The position numbers were made by a program, and so were the translations under genes. The notes beneath the pieces were generated by a model. It was not told the origin of the DNA, searched no databases, and worked only from the letters and a program-made list of their open reading frames with translations. Shown one piece after another: positions 7,385 to 16,033 of a stretch of 64,000 nt of DNA. The stretch comes from Endoryza foliicola. GTDB taxonomy: Bacteria; Bacteroidota; Bacteroidia; Chitinophagales; Chitinophagaceae. Position 1 is the first letter of the stretch, and every line of letters begins with the position of its first letter. The stretch covers positions 2,108,001 through 2,172,000 of the forward strand of contig OZ245715.1 in NCBI GenBank assembly GCA_965226965.1. The letters are read 5' to 3'.

Positions 7385-8377
7385 ATGAAAAAGATTCTAC
7401 AATTACTTTTCGAACATAGAACCCTTAGCCGCGAACAGGCACGTGAGGTGTTGACCCAAATTGGCAAAGGTGTGTTCAACGAACATGAGATCACTGCCTT
7501 CATGACGGTGTACCTTATGCGCAGTATTACCATTGATGAATTGCAAGGGTTCCGCGACGCTTTATTGGATCTCTGTGTACCGGTGTCTATACCCGATCAC
7601 AGCTTGATGGACATCGTGGGTACCGGCGGTGACGGAAAGAATACCTTCAATATTTCAACCCTCAGTTGTTTTATTGTGGCAGGAACCGGACAGAAAGTAT
7701 CAAAACACGGTAACTACGGCGCCAGTTCTATCAGCGGTGCTTCCAATGTAATGGAACAATTGGGCTATAAATTCAAAAACGATGTAGATCGATTGAGAAC
7801 CGAGGTAGACAAAGCAGGAATCTGTTTCCTACATGCCCCGCTTTTTCATCCGGCTTTGAAAACCGTTGGCCCCATTCGGAAGAATTTAGGCATGCGTACC
7901 TTTTTCAACATGCTCGGCCCCATGGTGAATCCGGCTCAGCCCGATTTTCAACTGGTAGGCGTTTACAATTTGGAAATGGCGCGTATCTACAATTACCTAT
8001 TGCAACAAACCGGTAAAGCCTTTACCATTATTCACAGTTTGGACGGCTACGACGAAATTTCTCTTACTAACGATACCAAGATCATCACCAATGAAGGGGA
8101 GCAGGTAAAGACCCCCGAACAACTGGGGAAAAGAATGGTTTTACAGTCGGACATCTACGGCGGGGGTACTGTGGAAGAATCGGCCAAAATGTTCTCAAAC
8201 ATCTTAAAAGGTGCAGGAACTTGGGCACAAAATGCCGTGGTTTTAGCCAATGCTGCCGTAGCTTTGCACAGCACCGGAAATTATAAGAATTACGACGAGG
8301 CCTATAATGCAGCCGTTGTGAGTTTGGAAAGTGGAGCAGCCTTTCAGTCATTACAAAAATTAATAGCCCTGCAATGA
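7385..8377 (+). CDS. trpD: Anthranilate phosphoribosyltransferase
   Basis: This enzyme joins anthranilate to the ribose of phosphoribosyl pyrophosphate, giving phosphoribosyl-anthranilate. At 330 residues it has the usual length. The PRPP-binding GTGGDGKNTFNISTLS is at 79-94 and KHGNYGASSISGASNVME at 107-124, both diagnostic. The Met-Gly-rich FNMLGPMVNPA segment follows near 175-185. Its stop codon overlaps the trpC start in ATGA, so translation of the two is probably coupled. Confidence 0.97.
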   Translation: MKKILQLLFEHRTLSREQAREVLTQIGKGVFNEHEITAFMTVYLMRSITIDELQGFRDALLDLCVPVSIPDHSLMDIVGTGGDGKNTFNISTLSCFIVAGTGQKVSKHGNYGASSISGASNVMEQLGYKFKNDVDRLRTEVDKAGICFLHAPLFHPALKTVGPIRKNLGMRTFFNMLGPMVNPAQPDFQLVGVYNLEMARIYNYLLQQTGKAFTIIHSLDGYDEISLTNDTKIITNEGEQVKTPEQLGKRMVLQSDIYGGGTVEESAKMFSNILKGAGTWAQNAVVLANAAVALHSTGNYKNYDEAYNAAVVSLESGAAFQSLQKLIALQ

Positions 8378-9171
8378 GCACCATTCTAGATAAGATCATC
8401 GCTTCCAAGCGATTGGAAATAGAACAGTTTAAGCCCAAAAGCCCGGTGGAGCGTTTTGAACGCGACGGGTTTTTCTGGAAGTTCAGCACCCGATCGCTCC
8501 GCGAATCCTTGGAGGCCCCCGGAAGCACCGGTATCATTGCCGAGTTCAAACGCAAAAGTCCTTCTAAGGGATGGTTCAAACCCAAAGAATTGGAAGTAGA
8601 AAAGGTATTGCGTTCTTACAACGATTTCGGTGCAGCGGCCGCTTCGGTTCTAACCGATGAACCTTTTTTCGGTGGCGACCTTGATGACCTCATTCAAGCA
8701 AAAGTGATTTCGGATATTCCCATTCTACGCAAAGACTTTATCGTAGACCCTTGGCAAATTGCTGAAGCTCGAGCTTTTGGTGCAGATGTCATTTTGTTGA
8801 TCGCGGCTTGTTTAAGTCCAGCAGAAGTAAAGAGTTTGGCAGAATACGCGAAGAGTTTGGAATTGTCGGTGCTGTTAGAATTGCACGATGAAGAAGAACT
8901 CGGTCATATTTGTGATGCTACCGATATCATCGGCATCAACAACCGAAATCTGAAAACATTTGAAGTAGATATTGAAAGGAGTTTGCGCATGGCAAAGCAA
9001 ATTCCCGACACAAAAATAAAAGTGGCTGAAAGTGGCATTAGCGATATTGACACAATCAAGCGCTTTAGGGACGAAGGTTTCAAAGGATTTCTTATTGGCG
9101 AGAATTTCATGAAAGAACCCGACCCCGGAGAAGCTTTCAAAGCTTTTGTAGAAAAGCTGAAGCTTGCTTAA
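8374..9171 (+). CDS. trpC: Indole-3-glycerol-phosphate synthase
   Basis: This 265-residue TIM-barrel enzyme closes the indole ring of carboxyphenylamino-deoxyribulose phosphate with loss of CO2. Catalytic-site motifs are EFKRKSPSKG at 57-66, VLTDEPFFGG at 92-101, and LRKDFIVDPWQ around Lys120. Further on are LLELHDEEE, GINNRNLKTF and AESGISD, and GFLIGENFM near the phosphate site at the end. It is not fused to TrpF. It overlaps trpD by four bases, and trpF follows after 46 nt, the longest gap between the trp genes. Confidence 0.97.
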   Translation: MSTILDKIIASKRLEIEQFKPKSPVERFERDGFFWKFSTRSLRESLEAPGSTGIIAEFKRKSPSKGWFKPKELEVEKVLRSYNDFGAAAASVLTDEPFFGGDLDDLIQAKVISDIPILRKDFIVDPWQIAEARAFGADVILLIAACLSPAEVKSLAEYAKSLELSVLLELHDEEELGHICDATDIIGINNRNLKTFEVDIERSLRMAKQIPDTKIKVAESGISDIDTIKRFRDEGFKGFLIGENFMKEPDPGEAFKAFVEKLKLA

Positions 9172-9217
9172 ACGATTGCCGGACCAGAACAAGCAAAACA
9201 CTTAAAATCAAACCGGT

Positions 9218-9853
9218 ATGAGAATTAAAGTTTGCGGCATGACACAACCCGAGCAAGTAGCTCAACTCGCTTCTTTCGGGGTAACGTTTGCCGGATTCAT
9301 TTTTTACCCGAAAAGTCCTCGTTATGTGTTCAAACACATGACAACGACACAGCTTCGTAAAGAGAACTCCATCAACAAAGTGGGTGTTTTTGTAAACGCC
9401 CCTATTGAAGAGGTCTTACACATGGTAGACGAATGCCGATTGCACATGGTTCAATTGCACGGCGATGAAAGTCCGAAATACTGTGAGAAAATTGCAGACT
9501 ATGTTTCGGTAGTGAAAGCATTTCGCATGAGCGAAAACGATAGTCCTCAATGGATGATTCGTCCTTATATGGATGTTTGCGACATGTTCATGTTCGATAC
9601 CATGGGCGCAGGTTACGGTGGAACCGGTAAAAAGTTCGATTGGCAGATGCTGAAAGACAATGTGATCGGAAAGCCCTTCTTTTTGAGCGGTGGGATTGAA
9701 CCCAATGATGAGGAAGCCCTCAAAGATTTTACGAAAGAAGAAGTGTCGAAGGCGTTGTTTGCCATCGACATTAATAGCAAGTTCGAATCAAGTCCGGGAG
9801 TAAAAGACCTGGATATGGTTAAAAATTTCGCACAAAAAATACTGGGAATATAG
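9218..9853 (+). CDS. trpF: Phosphoribosylanthranilate isomerase
   Basis: This enzyme performs the Amadori rearrangement of phosphoribosyl-anthranilate. It is a 211-residue TIM barrel with catalytic Cys6 in KVCGMT and the general-acid Asp in FDTMGAGYGGTGKKFDW near 127. The motifs FYPKSPRYV and MVQLHGDES are present, and the phosphate loop FFLSGGIEPND is near 158-168. A separate HisA is encoded in the same operon, so a dual-function PriA-type enzyme is not needed here. Confidence 0.95.
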   Translation: MRIKVCGMTQPEQVAQLASFGVTFAGFIFYPKSPRYVFKHMTTTQLRKENSINKVGVFVNAPIEEVLHMVDECRLHMVQLHGDESPKYCEKIADYVSVVKAFRMSENDSPQWMIRPYMDVCDMFMFDTMGAGYGGTGKKFDWQMLKDNVIGKPFFLSGGIEPNDEEALKDFTKEEVSKALFAIDINSKFESSPGVKDLDMVKNFAQKILGI

Positions 9854-9883
9854 TTTCTCAGTGAACATTATAAACAAGCTATC

Positions 9884-11122
9884 ATGAGCACAATGGAGTT
9901 ACATCCTTTGATTGGTTCACCGGAGGCAGCCGCTTCAGGATACACACATCCGAACGATTACGGCTACTACGGCGATTTTGGCGGCGCCTACATTCCTGAA
10001 ATGTTGCACCGCAATGTGGAAGAATTGCAGGCCCAATATTTAGAGATCATGAGTGATCCCGCGTTCAATGCTGCTTTCCGCAGTTTGTTGAAAGACTATG
10101 TGGGTAGGCCTACACCGCTTTATCATGCGGCTCGATTGAGTAAGCAGGTAGGAGCAAAGGTCTATTTGAAACGCGAAGACCTCTGCCATACCGGTGCGCA
10201 TAAAATCAACAATACCATCGGACAAATTCTGTTAGCAGAACGATTGGGAAAGAAGCGCATCATTGCCGAAACCGGTGCCGGTCAACACGGCGTTGCAACC
10301 GCAACGGTATGCGCCCTGAAAGGAATTGAGTGCATTGTGTACATGGGTGAGAAAGACATCGAGCGTCAAGCCCCCAACGTAGCGCGTATGCGCATGCTTG
10401 GAGCGAAGGTTGTTCCAGCTACCAGCGGTAGTAAAACGTTGAAAGATGCGACCAATGAAGCCATTCGCGATTGGATCAACAATCCGAATGATACCCATTA
10501 TATTATTGGAAGTGTAGTAGGACCGCATCCTTATCCGGATATGGTGGCTCGTTTCCAAAGTGTGATCAGTGAAGAAACCCGTATTCAACTAAAAGAACAA
10601 ACCGGTTCAGAATTGCCCAACTATGTAATTGCTTGTGTGGGTGGTGGAAGCAATGCAGCCGGTGCCTTTTATCATTTCTTGGATGAATTGTCGGTGAAAC
10701 TGGTAGCAGTAGAAGCAGCCGGTCACGGTGTTCACTCAGGCATGAGTGCAGCTACTACTGCTTTAGGTAAACCCGGAATTCTTCATGGCAGCAAGAGCAT
10801 TCTCATGCAAACCGAAGATGGTCAGGTAGTTGAACCGCACAGCATTTCAGCCGGATTGGATTATCCCGGTATCGGTCCTTTGCACGCGCATTTGTTTGCA
10901 AGCGGAAGAGGGATTTTCATGAGTGCCACCGATGAAGAGGCTTTGCGATCTGCTTTCGAAGTAAGCAAATTGGAAGGTATTATTCCGGCATTGGAAACAG
11001 CACACGCTTTTTCAGCTTTGAAAGAATTGAAATTTAATGCGAACGATACTGTTGTACTTTGTTTGAGTGGTAGAGGCGATAAAGACCTCGCTACTTATAT
11101 GAATGCAATGGGCCCCCAATAA
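9884..11122 (+). CDS. trpB: Tryptophan synthase beta subunit
   Basis: This PLP enzyme condenses indole with serine to make tryptophan. It is 412 residues long. The Schiff-base lysine is Lys107 in HTGAHKINNT. The phosphate-binding GGGSNAAGAF is near 255, the serine-binding ETGAGQHG is near 129, and LSGRGDKD closes the C-terminus. These features mark the TrpB1 type that works with TrpA. The gene follows trpF by 30 nt and precedes trpA by 9 nt. Confidence 0.98.
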   Translation: MSTMELHPLIGSPEAAASGYTHPNDYGYYGDFGGAYIPEMLHRNVEELQAQYLEIMSDPAFNAAFRSLLKDYVGRPTPLYHAARLSKQVGAKVYLKREDLCHTGAHKINNTIGQILLAERLGKKRIIAETGAGQHGVATATVCALKGIECIVYMGEKDIERQAPNVARMRMLGAKVVPATSGSKTLKDATNEAIRDWINNPNDTHYIIGSVVGPHPYPDMVARFQSVISEETRIQLKEQTGSELPNYVIACVGGGSNAAGAFYHFLDELSVKLVAVEAAGHGVHSGMSAATTALGKPGILHGSKSILMQTEDGQVVEPHSISAGLDYPGIGPLHAHLFASGRGIFMSATDEEALRSAFEVSKLEGIIPALETAHAFSALKELKFNANDTVVLCLSGRGDKDLATYMNAMGPQ

Positions 11123-11131
11123 TTGACGAAT

Positions 11132-11902
11132 ATGAGTATTATCAAGGATTTATTCAATAGGAAGAAAGAACGCGTGCTGAACGTGTATTGCACTGCCGGT
11201 TTTCCGGAGCTCAATAGTACCATCCCTGTGATGAAAGCATTGGAAGCTTCCGGAGCAGATTTGATAGAATTGGGCATGCCTTACAGCGATCCCTTGGCCG
11301 ATGGTCCCGTTATTCAACAAAGCGGATTGAAAGCATTGGCCAATGGAATGACCATTGCTGTACTGTTCGATCAATTGAAGGAGATGAGAAAGAGTGTGAG
11401 CGTTCCTGTTATATTGATGGGTTATATGAATCCGGTTTTGCAATATGGTTTTGAAGCCTTTTGCCAAAAAGCGGCTGAAGTAGGAGTGGATGGATTGATT
11501 CTGCCTGACCTACCCGAATACGAATTCGAAACTATGTACGGCGCCATCATTAAGAAGTACGGACTAGACTTCATCTTTCTCGTTACACCCGAAACTTCTG
11601 AAAAGCGCATCAAGAAATTAGATCAATTAAGCACCGGTTTTTTATACGCGGTGTCCAGTTCTTCTACTACAGGATCTGATAAAAATATGACAGATGTATC
11701 GGCTTATTTGAAGCGCTTACAAAGTTATCAACTGCAAAATCCGGTTTTGGTTGGATTTGGAATCAAAGACAAAGCCAGTTTCGATGCGGCTTGTGCGCAT
11801 GCTTCGGGAGCCATTATTGGTTCGGCCTATATCAAAGCATTGGAGTCTGGTAGTAATGTGGAGACCACAACTGCCGCCTTTTTAAATCAAGTGTTACAAT
11901 AA
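11132..11902 (+). CDS. trpA: Tryptophan synthase alpha subunit
   Basis: The alpha subunit splits indole-glycerol phosphate to indole and glyceraldehyde 3-phosphate. The ATG at 11132 is chosen, giving MSIIKDLF and 256 residues; the in-frame TTG at 11123 directly follows the trpB stop codon and gives an unusual extension. Catalytic Glu46 (DLIELGMP) and Asp57 (SDPLADGP) are in place. The phosphate loop is seen in VGFGIKD and GAIIGSAYIKAL. It is the last trp gene, and hisH follows after only 8 nt, so the transcript evidently continues into his genes. Confidence 0.96.
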   Translation: MSIIKDLFNRKKERVLNVYCTAGFPELNSTIPVMKALEASGADLIELGMPYSDPLADGPVIQQSGLKALANGMTIAVLFDQLKEMRKSVSVPVILMGYMNPVLQYGFEAFCQKAAEVGVDGLILPDLPEYEFETMYGAIIKKYGLDFIFLVTPETSEKRIKKLDQLSTGFLYAVSSSSTTGSDKNMTDVSAYLKRLQSYQLQNPVLVGFGIKDKASFDAACAHASGAIIGSAYIKALESGSNVETTTAAFLNQVLQ

Positions 11903-11910
11903 ATAGAATC

Positions 11911-12510
11911 GTGAGTATCGTCATTATAAAATACAACGCAGGGAACATCCAATCGGTTTTGTATGCCCTTGAGCGCATCGGTGCTGAGGCTTTTGTGACG
12001 GATGATCCGGCCGCTATTCGTGCTGCTTCGAAAGTGATTTTCCCGGGAGTAGGGGAAGCCAGCAGTGCGATGGCTTACTTAAAAGAACGAAAGCTGGATG
12101 AATTGATTCTTTCCTTAAAGCAACCCGTACTTGGTATTTGTTTGGGAATGCAATTGATGTGTTCTTACAGCGAAGAAAACGATACGCCTTGTCTTGGTAT
12201 TTTTGAAGAGAAAGTACTGCGTTTTCAACAACCCGAGCAAGGTGCTGCTGTGAAGATTCCTCAAATTGGTTGGAACAATATCTACGATTTGAAAACGTCG
12301 TTGTTTTCAGAAGTAAAAGAAGAATCCTACTGTTATTTTGTTCACAGTTATTATGCCGCATTGGGTGCGCACACCATTGCTACTACTGATTATACCAAGG
12401 CCTATAGCGCCGGTTTGCACCGCGATAATTTCTACGGCGTTCAATTCCACCCCGAGAAGAGTGCACAAGTAGGCGAGCAGATATTGAAAAATTTTATCAA
12501 TCTTATTTAA
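11911..12510 (+). CDS. hisH: Imidazole glycerol phosphate synthase, glutaminase subunit
   Basis: HisH produces ammonia from glutamine and passes it to HisF. The 199-residue protein has nucleophile Cys77 in LGICLGMQLM and the His-Glu pair in QFHPEKS near 181-183. PGVGEASSAM near 45-54 is the typical HisH oxyanion-strand region. The start is a GTG at 11911; no ATG gives a correct N-terminus (IVIIKYNAGN must be included). It lies 8 nt after trpA and 3 nt before hisA. Confidence 0.95.
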   Translation: MSIVIIKYNAGNIQSVLYALERIGAEAFVTDDPAAIRAASKVIFPGVGEASSAMAYLKERKLDELILSLKQPVLGICLGMQLMCSYSEENDTPCLGIFEEKVLRFQQPEQGAAVKIPQIGWNNIYDLKTSLFSEVKEESYCYFVHSYYAALGAHTIATTDYTKAYSAGLHRDNFYGVQFHPEKSAQVGEQILKNFINLI

Positions 12511-12513
12511 GAC

Positions 12514-13230
12514 ATGGAGATCATTCCCGCTATTGATATTATTGAAGGCAAATGTGTTCGTTTAACGGAAGGCGATTACAGTCAGAAGAAGATTTACAAC
12601 GAACATCCACTGGAAGTGGCCAAACAATTTGAAGACGTTGGATTGAAGCGCTTGCATTTGGTTGACTTGGATGGTGCAAAAGCAGGTGCAGTGAAGAACT
12701 GGAAAGTGCTGGAAAGCATTGCTTCTAAAACAAATTTAGTGATTGATTTCGGCGGAGGCATTAAGCAAGAAAAAGATGTGAGCATTGTATTCGATAGCGG
12801 TGCTGCATTGGCCACTGTTGGAAGTGTAGCAGTAAAAGACAAAGACAGTTTCTTGAGTTGGATGAAGAAATTTGGAGCCGATAAATTCTTATTAGGAGCC
12901 GATGTAAAGAATGAGAAGATTGCTGTGGGCGGTTGGTTGGAAACGACCAATGTGTGGATCTATGATTTTATTGAGCAGTACATGGAAGAAGGAGTGAAGC
13001 AATTGTTTTGTACTGACGTTAGCAAAGACGGTAAACTAGAAGGCCCTTCTTTGAAATTGTACGAAGCCATTTTGGAGCGATTCGATAAGCTGCATTTCAT
13101 TGCCAGCGGCGGCGTGAGCAATATGAAAGATCTGGAAGATTTGAGAGCGATTGGTTGTGCCGGTGCAATTGTTGGAAAAGCCATCTATGAAAACAGAATC
13201 AGTTTAGACGACTTAAAGCAATTCAATTAA
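12514..13230 (+). CDS. hisA: ProFAR isomerase (phosphoribosylformimino-AICAR-P isomerase)
   Basis: HisA opens the ribose ring of ProFAR by an Amadori rearrangement, giving PRFAR. The 238-residue half-barrel repeat protein has catalytic Asp8 (IPAIDII) and Asp168 (FCTDVSKDG). Its two phosphate sites are seen in IDFGGGIKQ and IASGGVSN...AIVGKAIYEN. Spacing to hisF is a single base, so the two are tightly coupled. The order H-A-F matches normal his operons. Confidence 0.96.
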   Translation: MEIIPAIDIIEGKCVRLTEGDYSQKKIYNEHPLEVAKQFEDVGLKRLHLVDLDGAKAGAVKNWKVLESIASKTNLVIDFGGGIKQEKDVSIVFDSGAALATVGSVAVKDKDSFLSWMKKFGADKFLLGADVKNEKIAVGGWLETTNVWIYDFIEQYMEEGVKQLFCTDVSKDGKLEGPSLKLYEAILERFDKLHFIASGGVSNMKDLEDLRAIGCAGAIVGKAIYENRISLDDLKQFN

Positions 13231-13231
13231 T

Positions 13232-14014
13232 ATGAGCGATCAAGTGATGAAGAGAGGATTGACCAAGCGCATCATACCTTGTTTGGACATCAAGGATGGT
13301 CGCACTGTAAAAGGCACCAATTTCGTAGACCTTCGAGATGCCGGCGATCCGGTAGAGCTAGGGGCCCTGTATGCGGCTCAAGGAGCTGATGAATTGGTGT
13401 TCCTCGATATTACCGCTACGGTTGAAAAACGAAAAACATTGGCGGAGTTGGTCAATAAGATCTCGCATCACATCAATATCCCTTTCACGGTAGGTGGAGG
13501 CATCAGCAGTGTTGAAAATGTAAAAGAACTATTGGGGAATGGCGCAGATAAGATTTCTGTAAACACGGCGGCTTTCAATCGCCCTGAATTGATCGCGGAG
13601 CTAGAGAAAGAATTCGGAAGCCAGTGCGTGGTACTGGCCATTGATACCAAGAAGGAAGAAGACGGCGAATGGTATGTGTATTTGCATGGTGGCAGAACCA
13701 AGACCAATACCAAATGCGTTGATTGGGCCAAACAGGCTGTGGGACTGGGTGCCGGAGAAATTCTTCTCACTTCTATGAACCACGATGGAACCAAGGCTGG
13801 TTTTGCGTTGGACATTACCAAAACCTTGAGCGAGCTGTTGTCGGTGCCGGTGATCGCTTCCGGCGGAGGGGGTAAAATGGAGCATTTTGAAACCGTTTTC
13901 AACGAAGCCCAAGCCGATGCAGCCCTGGCAGCCAGCATCTTTCACTTTAAAGAAATTGCAATTCCGGATTTAAAGCGATATTTGTACGAACATCAAATAC
14001 CCGTTCGAATATGA
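13232..14014 (+). CDS. hisF: Imidazole glycerol phosphate synthase, cyclase subunit
   Basis: HisF uses ammonia from HisH to turn PRFAR into imidazole-glycerol phosphate and AICAR, the latter returning to purine synthesis. Catalytic Asp19 (PCLDIKDG) and Asp138 (VLAIDTKKE) are visible, as are VGGGISS and IASGGGGK of the phosphate sites. The start at 13232 gives a six-residue extension compared with the ATG at 13247; either is possible. The stop codon overlaps the start of a micro-ORF as ATGA. Confidence 0.96.
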   Translation: MSDQVMKRGLTKRIIPCLDIKDGRTVKGTNFVDLRDAGDPVELGALYAAQGADELVFLDITATVEKRKTLAELVNKISHHINIPFTVGGGISSVENVKELLGNGADKISVNTAAFNRPELIAELEKEFGSQCVVLAIDTKKEEDGEWYVYLHGGRTKTNTKCVDWAKQAVGLGAGEILLTSMNHDGTKAGFALDITKTLSELLSVPVIASGGGGKMEHFETVFNEAQADAALAASIFHFKEIAIPDLKRYLYEHQIPVRI

Positions 14015-14136
14015 GTATCGGAGCCACCCGTTTCATAACCATCACTTTGATAACAATCATTACAGCGGTTTTGTACTTTATGCGTCAAGAACAACGCAAA
14101 AGACGTAAAAATAAAAACGGGCCCGATTTACCTTAG
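14011..14136 (+). CDS. 41-residue single-pass membrane micro-ORF between hisF and hisIE
   Basis: The ATG at 14011 overlaps the hisF stop codon in ATGA, the arrangement used elsewhere in this operon (trpD/trpC) for translational coupling. The product has a hydrophobic stretch at about residues 8-24 (ITITLITIITAVLYFM) followed by a strongly basic tail (RQEQRKRRKNKN). This predicts one membrane helix with a positive cytoplasmic end. It stops 31 nt before hisIE. No family is recognised. It may be a true small membrane protein, or chance translation that carries ribosomes to hisIE. Confidence 0.5.
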   Translation: MSIGATRFITITLITIITAVLYFMRQEQRKRRKNKNGPDLP

Positions 14137-14167
14137 TACTTGCTTTCAAAGCATCAAGTTTCCAAAC

Positions 14168-14770
14168 ATGAAAATCGATTATAAAAAATATTCCGACGGA
14201 CTTGTTCCTGCCATCATTCAGGATGCCAATACTTCCAAAGTGTTGATGCTAGGTTTCATGAACGAAGAAGCCGTGAACAAAACCACCGAAATCGGTAAAG
14301 TCACTTTTTTCAGCCGTTCTAAAAATAGACTCTGGACAAAAGGAGAGGAGAGTGGTCATTTTTTAGCGTTTGTATCGCTTCAAGTTGATTGCGATAACGA
14401 CACCCTTCTCATAAAAGCCATTCCTCACGGTCCCACTTGTCATACCGGCGCCGACACCTGTTGGAATGAAACCAATAAACCCGATCATTTCCTATACCAT
14501 TTGGAGTCAGTGATTGAACAGCGCAAAACCGGTGGCGACGAAAAATCGTATGTAAGATCATTATTCGCCAAAGGAATCAATAAAATTGCTCAAAAGGTTG
14601 GAGAAGAAGCAGTTGAGGTAGTGATTGAGGCAAAAGACAACAATGAAGACTTGTTTTTGAATGAGTCTGCCGACCTGCTCTTCCATTATTTGCTTTTACT
14701 TAACGCAAAAGGATATAATTTAGACCGCGTTTTAGACGTCTTAAAAGAGCGTCACAAGCCGAAACCATAA
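14168..14770 (+). CDS. hisIE: Bifunctional phosphoribosyl-AMP cyclohydrolase / phosphoribosyl-ATP pyrophosphatase
   Basis: This fused enzyme carries out the second and third steps of histidine synthesis. The HisI half (about residues 1-105) has SRSKNRLWTKGEESGH, the Mg site DCDND at 74-78, and zinc ligands Cys91 and Cys98 in GPTCHTGADTCW. The HisE half (about 110-200) shows KVGEEAVEVVIEAKD and NESADLLFHYLLLL, the acidic helices of the MazG-like pyrophosphatase fold. Length is normal for the fusion. It is the last biosynthetic gene of the operon; hisG, hisD, hisC and hisB are not in the window. Confidence 0.96.
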   Translation: MKIDYKKYSDGLVPAIIQDANTSKVLMLGFMNEEAVNKTTEIGKVTFFSRSKNRLWTKGEESGHFLAFVSLQVDCDNDTLLIKAIPHGPTCHTGADTCWNETNKPDHFLYHLESVIEQRKTGGDEKSYVRSLFAKGINKIAQKVGEEAVEVVIEAKDNNEDLFLNESADLLFHYLLLLNAKGYNLDRVLDVLKERHKPKP

Positions 14771-14776
14771 AATAAT

Positions 14777-15874
14777 ATGAAAAAGTTTTTCCTTCTAGTA
14801 TTTCTTGCACCTGTTTTCGCATTTGGTCAAACCAAGCCGGCAACCGGCTTTTCTATCTCAGGTACCATCAAAGGTCTGGCAGAGAATGAAATAGTTACTC
14901 TAACCGATGCAAACAATCCAACCGATACGCTTGCTTCCGGTAAAGTGAAAGGTGGTGTATTTGTATTAAAAGGAAAAATTGAAGAGCCCAATTTACACAA
15001 CCTCAATTTTCACAATCATGAAAAGAAGGCCTTATTGTTTATTGGGAATGAAACGATGACCGTGAAAGGCGATGTGGCCAATCTTCAGAAAATTTCAGTC
15101 ACAGGGTCTTCTATTCACAGTGACTTCTCTTCTTTCCAAAACTTATTCAATCCTTTGTTTCAAAAGCTTTCCACTTTGAATCAAAAGATTTCTTCTATGC
15201 CTTCTATCAATCGTAATGATACCTTGATGATTCAATATGAGTCTGTATACAATACGGTTCAGCGTTCCATTGATTCATTTTCTGTATTGAAAAAGAATTC
15301 GCCCATTGGTGTATTCACGTTGTTGGTGACCAGTGAAATGGAGCAAGATGTAAATAAATTGGAAGCTCGTTTCAATAAAATGGCGCCAAAATACCAAGAA
15401 GGTTTTTATGGAAAGATTTTGAAAGGACAGATTGAAGATGCGAAGTTCGGAGCGGTTGGAACAGCGGCCATTGAATTTGAACAAGCAGATACCAGTGGAA
15501 AAATGATCGCGCTTTCTTCTTTGAGAGGCAAATATGTTTTGATTGATTTTTGGGCAAGTTGGTGCAAACCTTGTCGTATGGAGAATCCCAACGTTGTTAC
15601 TGCATACAATAAATTCAAGAATAAAAACTTCACCGTTTTAGGCGTTTCCTTGGATCGTTCTAAAAACGATTGGTTGGCGGCAATTGCAGCTGATGGACTT
15701 ACATGGACACAAGTAAGCGACCTCAAATACTGGAACAATGAAGCCGCTCAGAAATACCGCATTCAAAGCATTCCTCAGAACTACCTCATCGATCCCAATG
15801 GTAAAATTGTAGGCAAGAATTTACGCGGTCCTGAATTGCAGGCGAAGTTGTGTGAGTTGTTGGGATGCGAATAG
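14777..15874 (+). CDS. Exported TlpA-like thiol-disulfide oxidoreductase with N-terminal DUF4369-like domain
   Basis: The 365-residue protein has a signal peptide (FFLLVFLAPVFAFGQ) and a beta-rich N-terminal domain of the DUF4369 kind (FSISGTIKGLAENEIVTLTD). A helical linker follows, then a thioredoxin fold with WCKPC at 262-266 and a cis-Pro region, SIPQNYLIDPNG. Such proteins act as periplasmic thiol reductases in Bacteroidota. It starts 6 nt after hisIE and may be read from the same transcript, though it has no obvious part in amino-acid synthesis. The stop codon is followed at once by heptamer repeats. Confidence 0.88.
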   Translation: MKKFFLLVFLAPVFAFGQTKPATGFSISGTIKGLAENEIVTLTDANNPTDTLASGKVKGGVFVLKGKIEEPNLHNLNFHNHEKKALLFIGNETMTVKGDVANLQKISVTGSSIHSDFSSFQNLFNPLFQKLSTLNQKISSMPSINRNDTLMIQYESVYNTVQRSIDSFSVLKKNSPIGVFTLLVTSEMEQDVNKLEARFNKMAPKYQEGFYGKILKGQIEDAKFGAVGTAAIEFEQADTSGKMIALSSLRGKYVLIDFWASWCKPCRMENPNVVTAYNKFKNKNFTVLGVSLDRSKNDWLAAIAADGLTWTQVSDLKYWNNEAAQKYRIQSIPQNYLIDPNGKIVGKNLRGPELQAKLCELLGCE

Positions 15875-15877
15875 TTG

Positions 15878-16033
15878 TAGGCTTTAGGCCTTAGGTAATT
15901 AGGCATTGCGCTTTTGTACCAACAATTAGCACGAGATAAAAAATTAATTGATAGCGCAATTCAAAGCGAAAGTCTTTGATGCATGAGCGATTTACCTATG
16001 GGCCAAGGCCTAAAGCCTAACACCTAAAGCCTA
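15878..16033. repeat. Inverted pair of TAGGCTT-type heptamer repeats at two convergent stop codons
   Basis: The sense strand after the thioredoxin-like gene reads in heptamers TAGGCTT, TAGGCCT, TAGGTAA (15878-15898). The complement after pdxJ reads the same way from 16033 back to about 16009, and the pdxJ stop codon TAG is the first part of a repeat. The stretch between (about 15905-16005) shows nothing else. The two arms form a large imperfect inverted repeat and may serve both genes as a shared 3' end. Confidence 0.7.
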
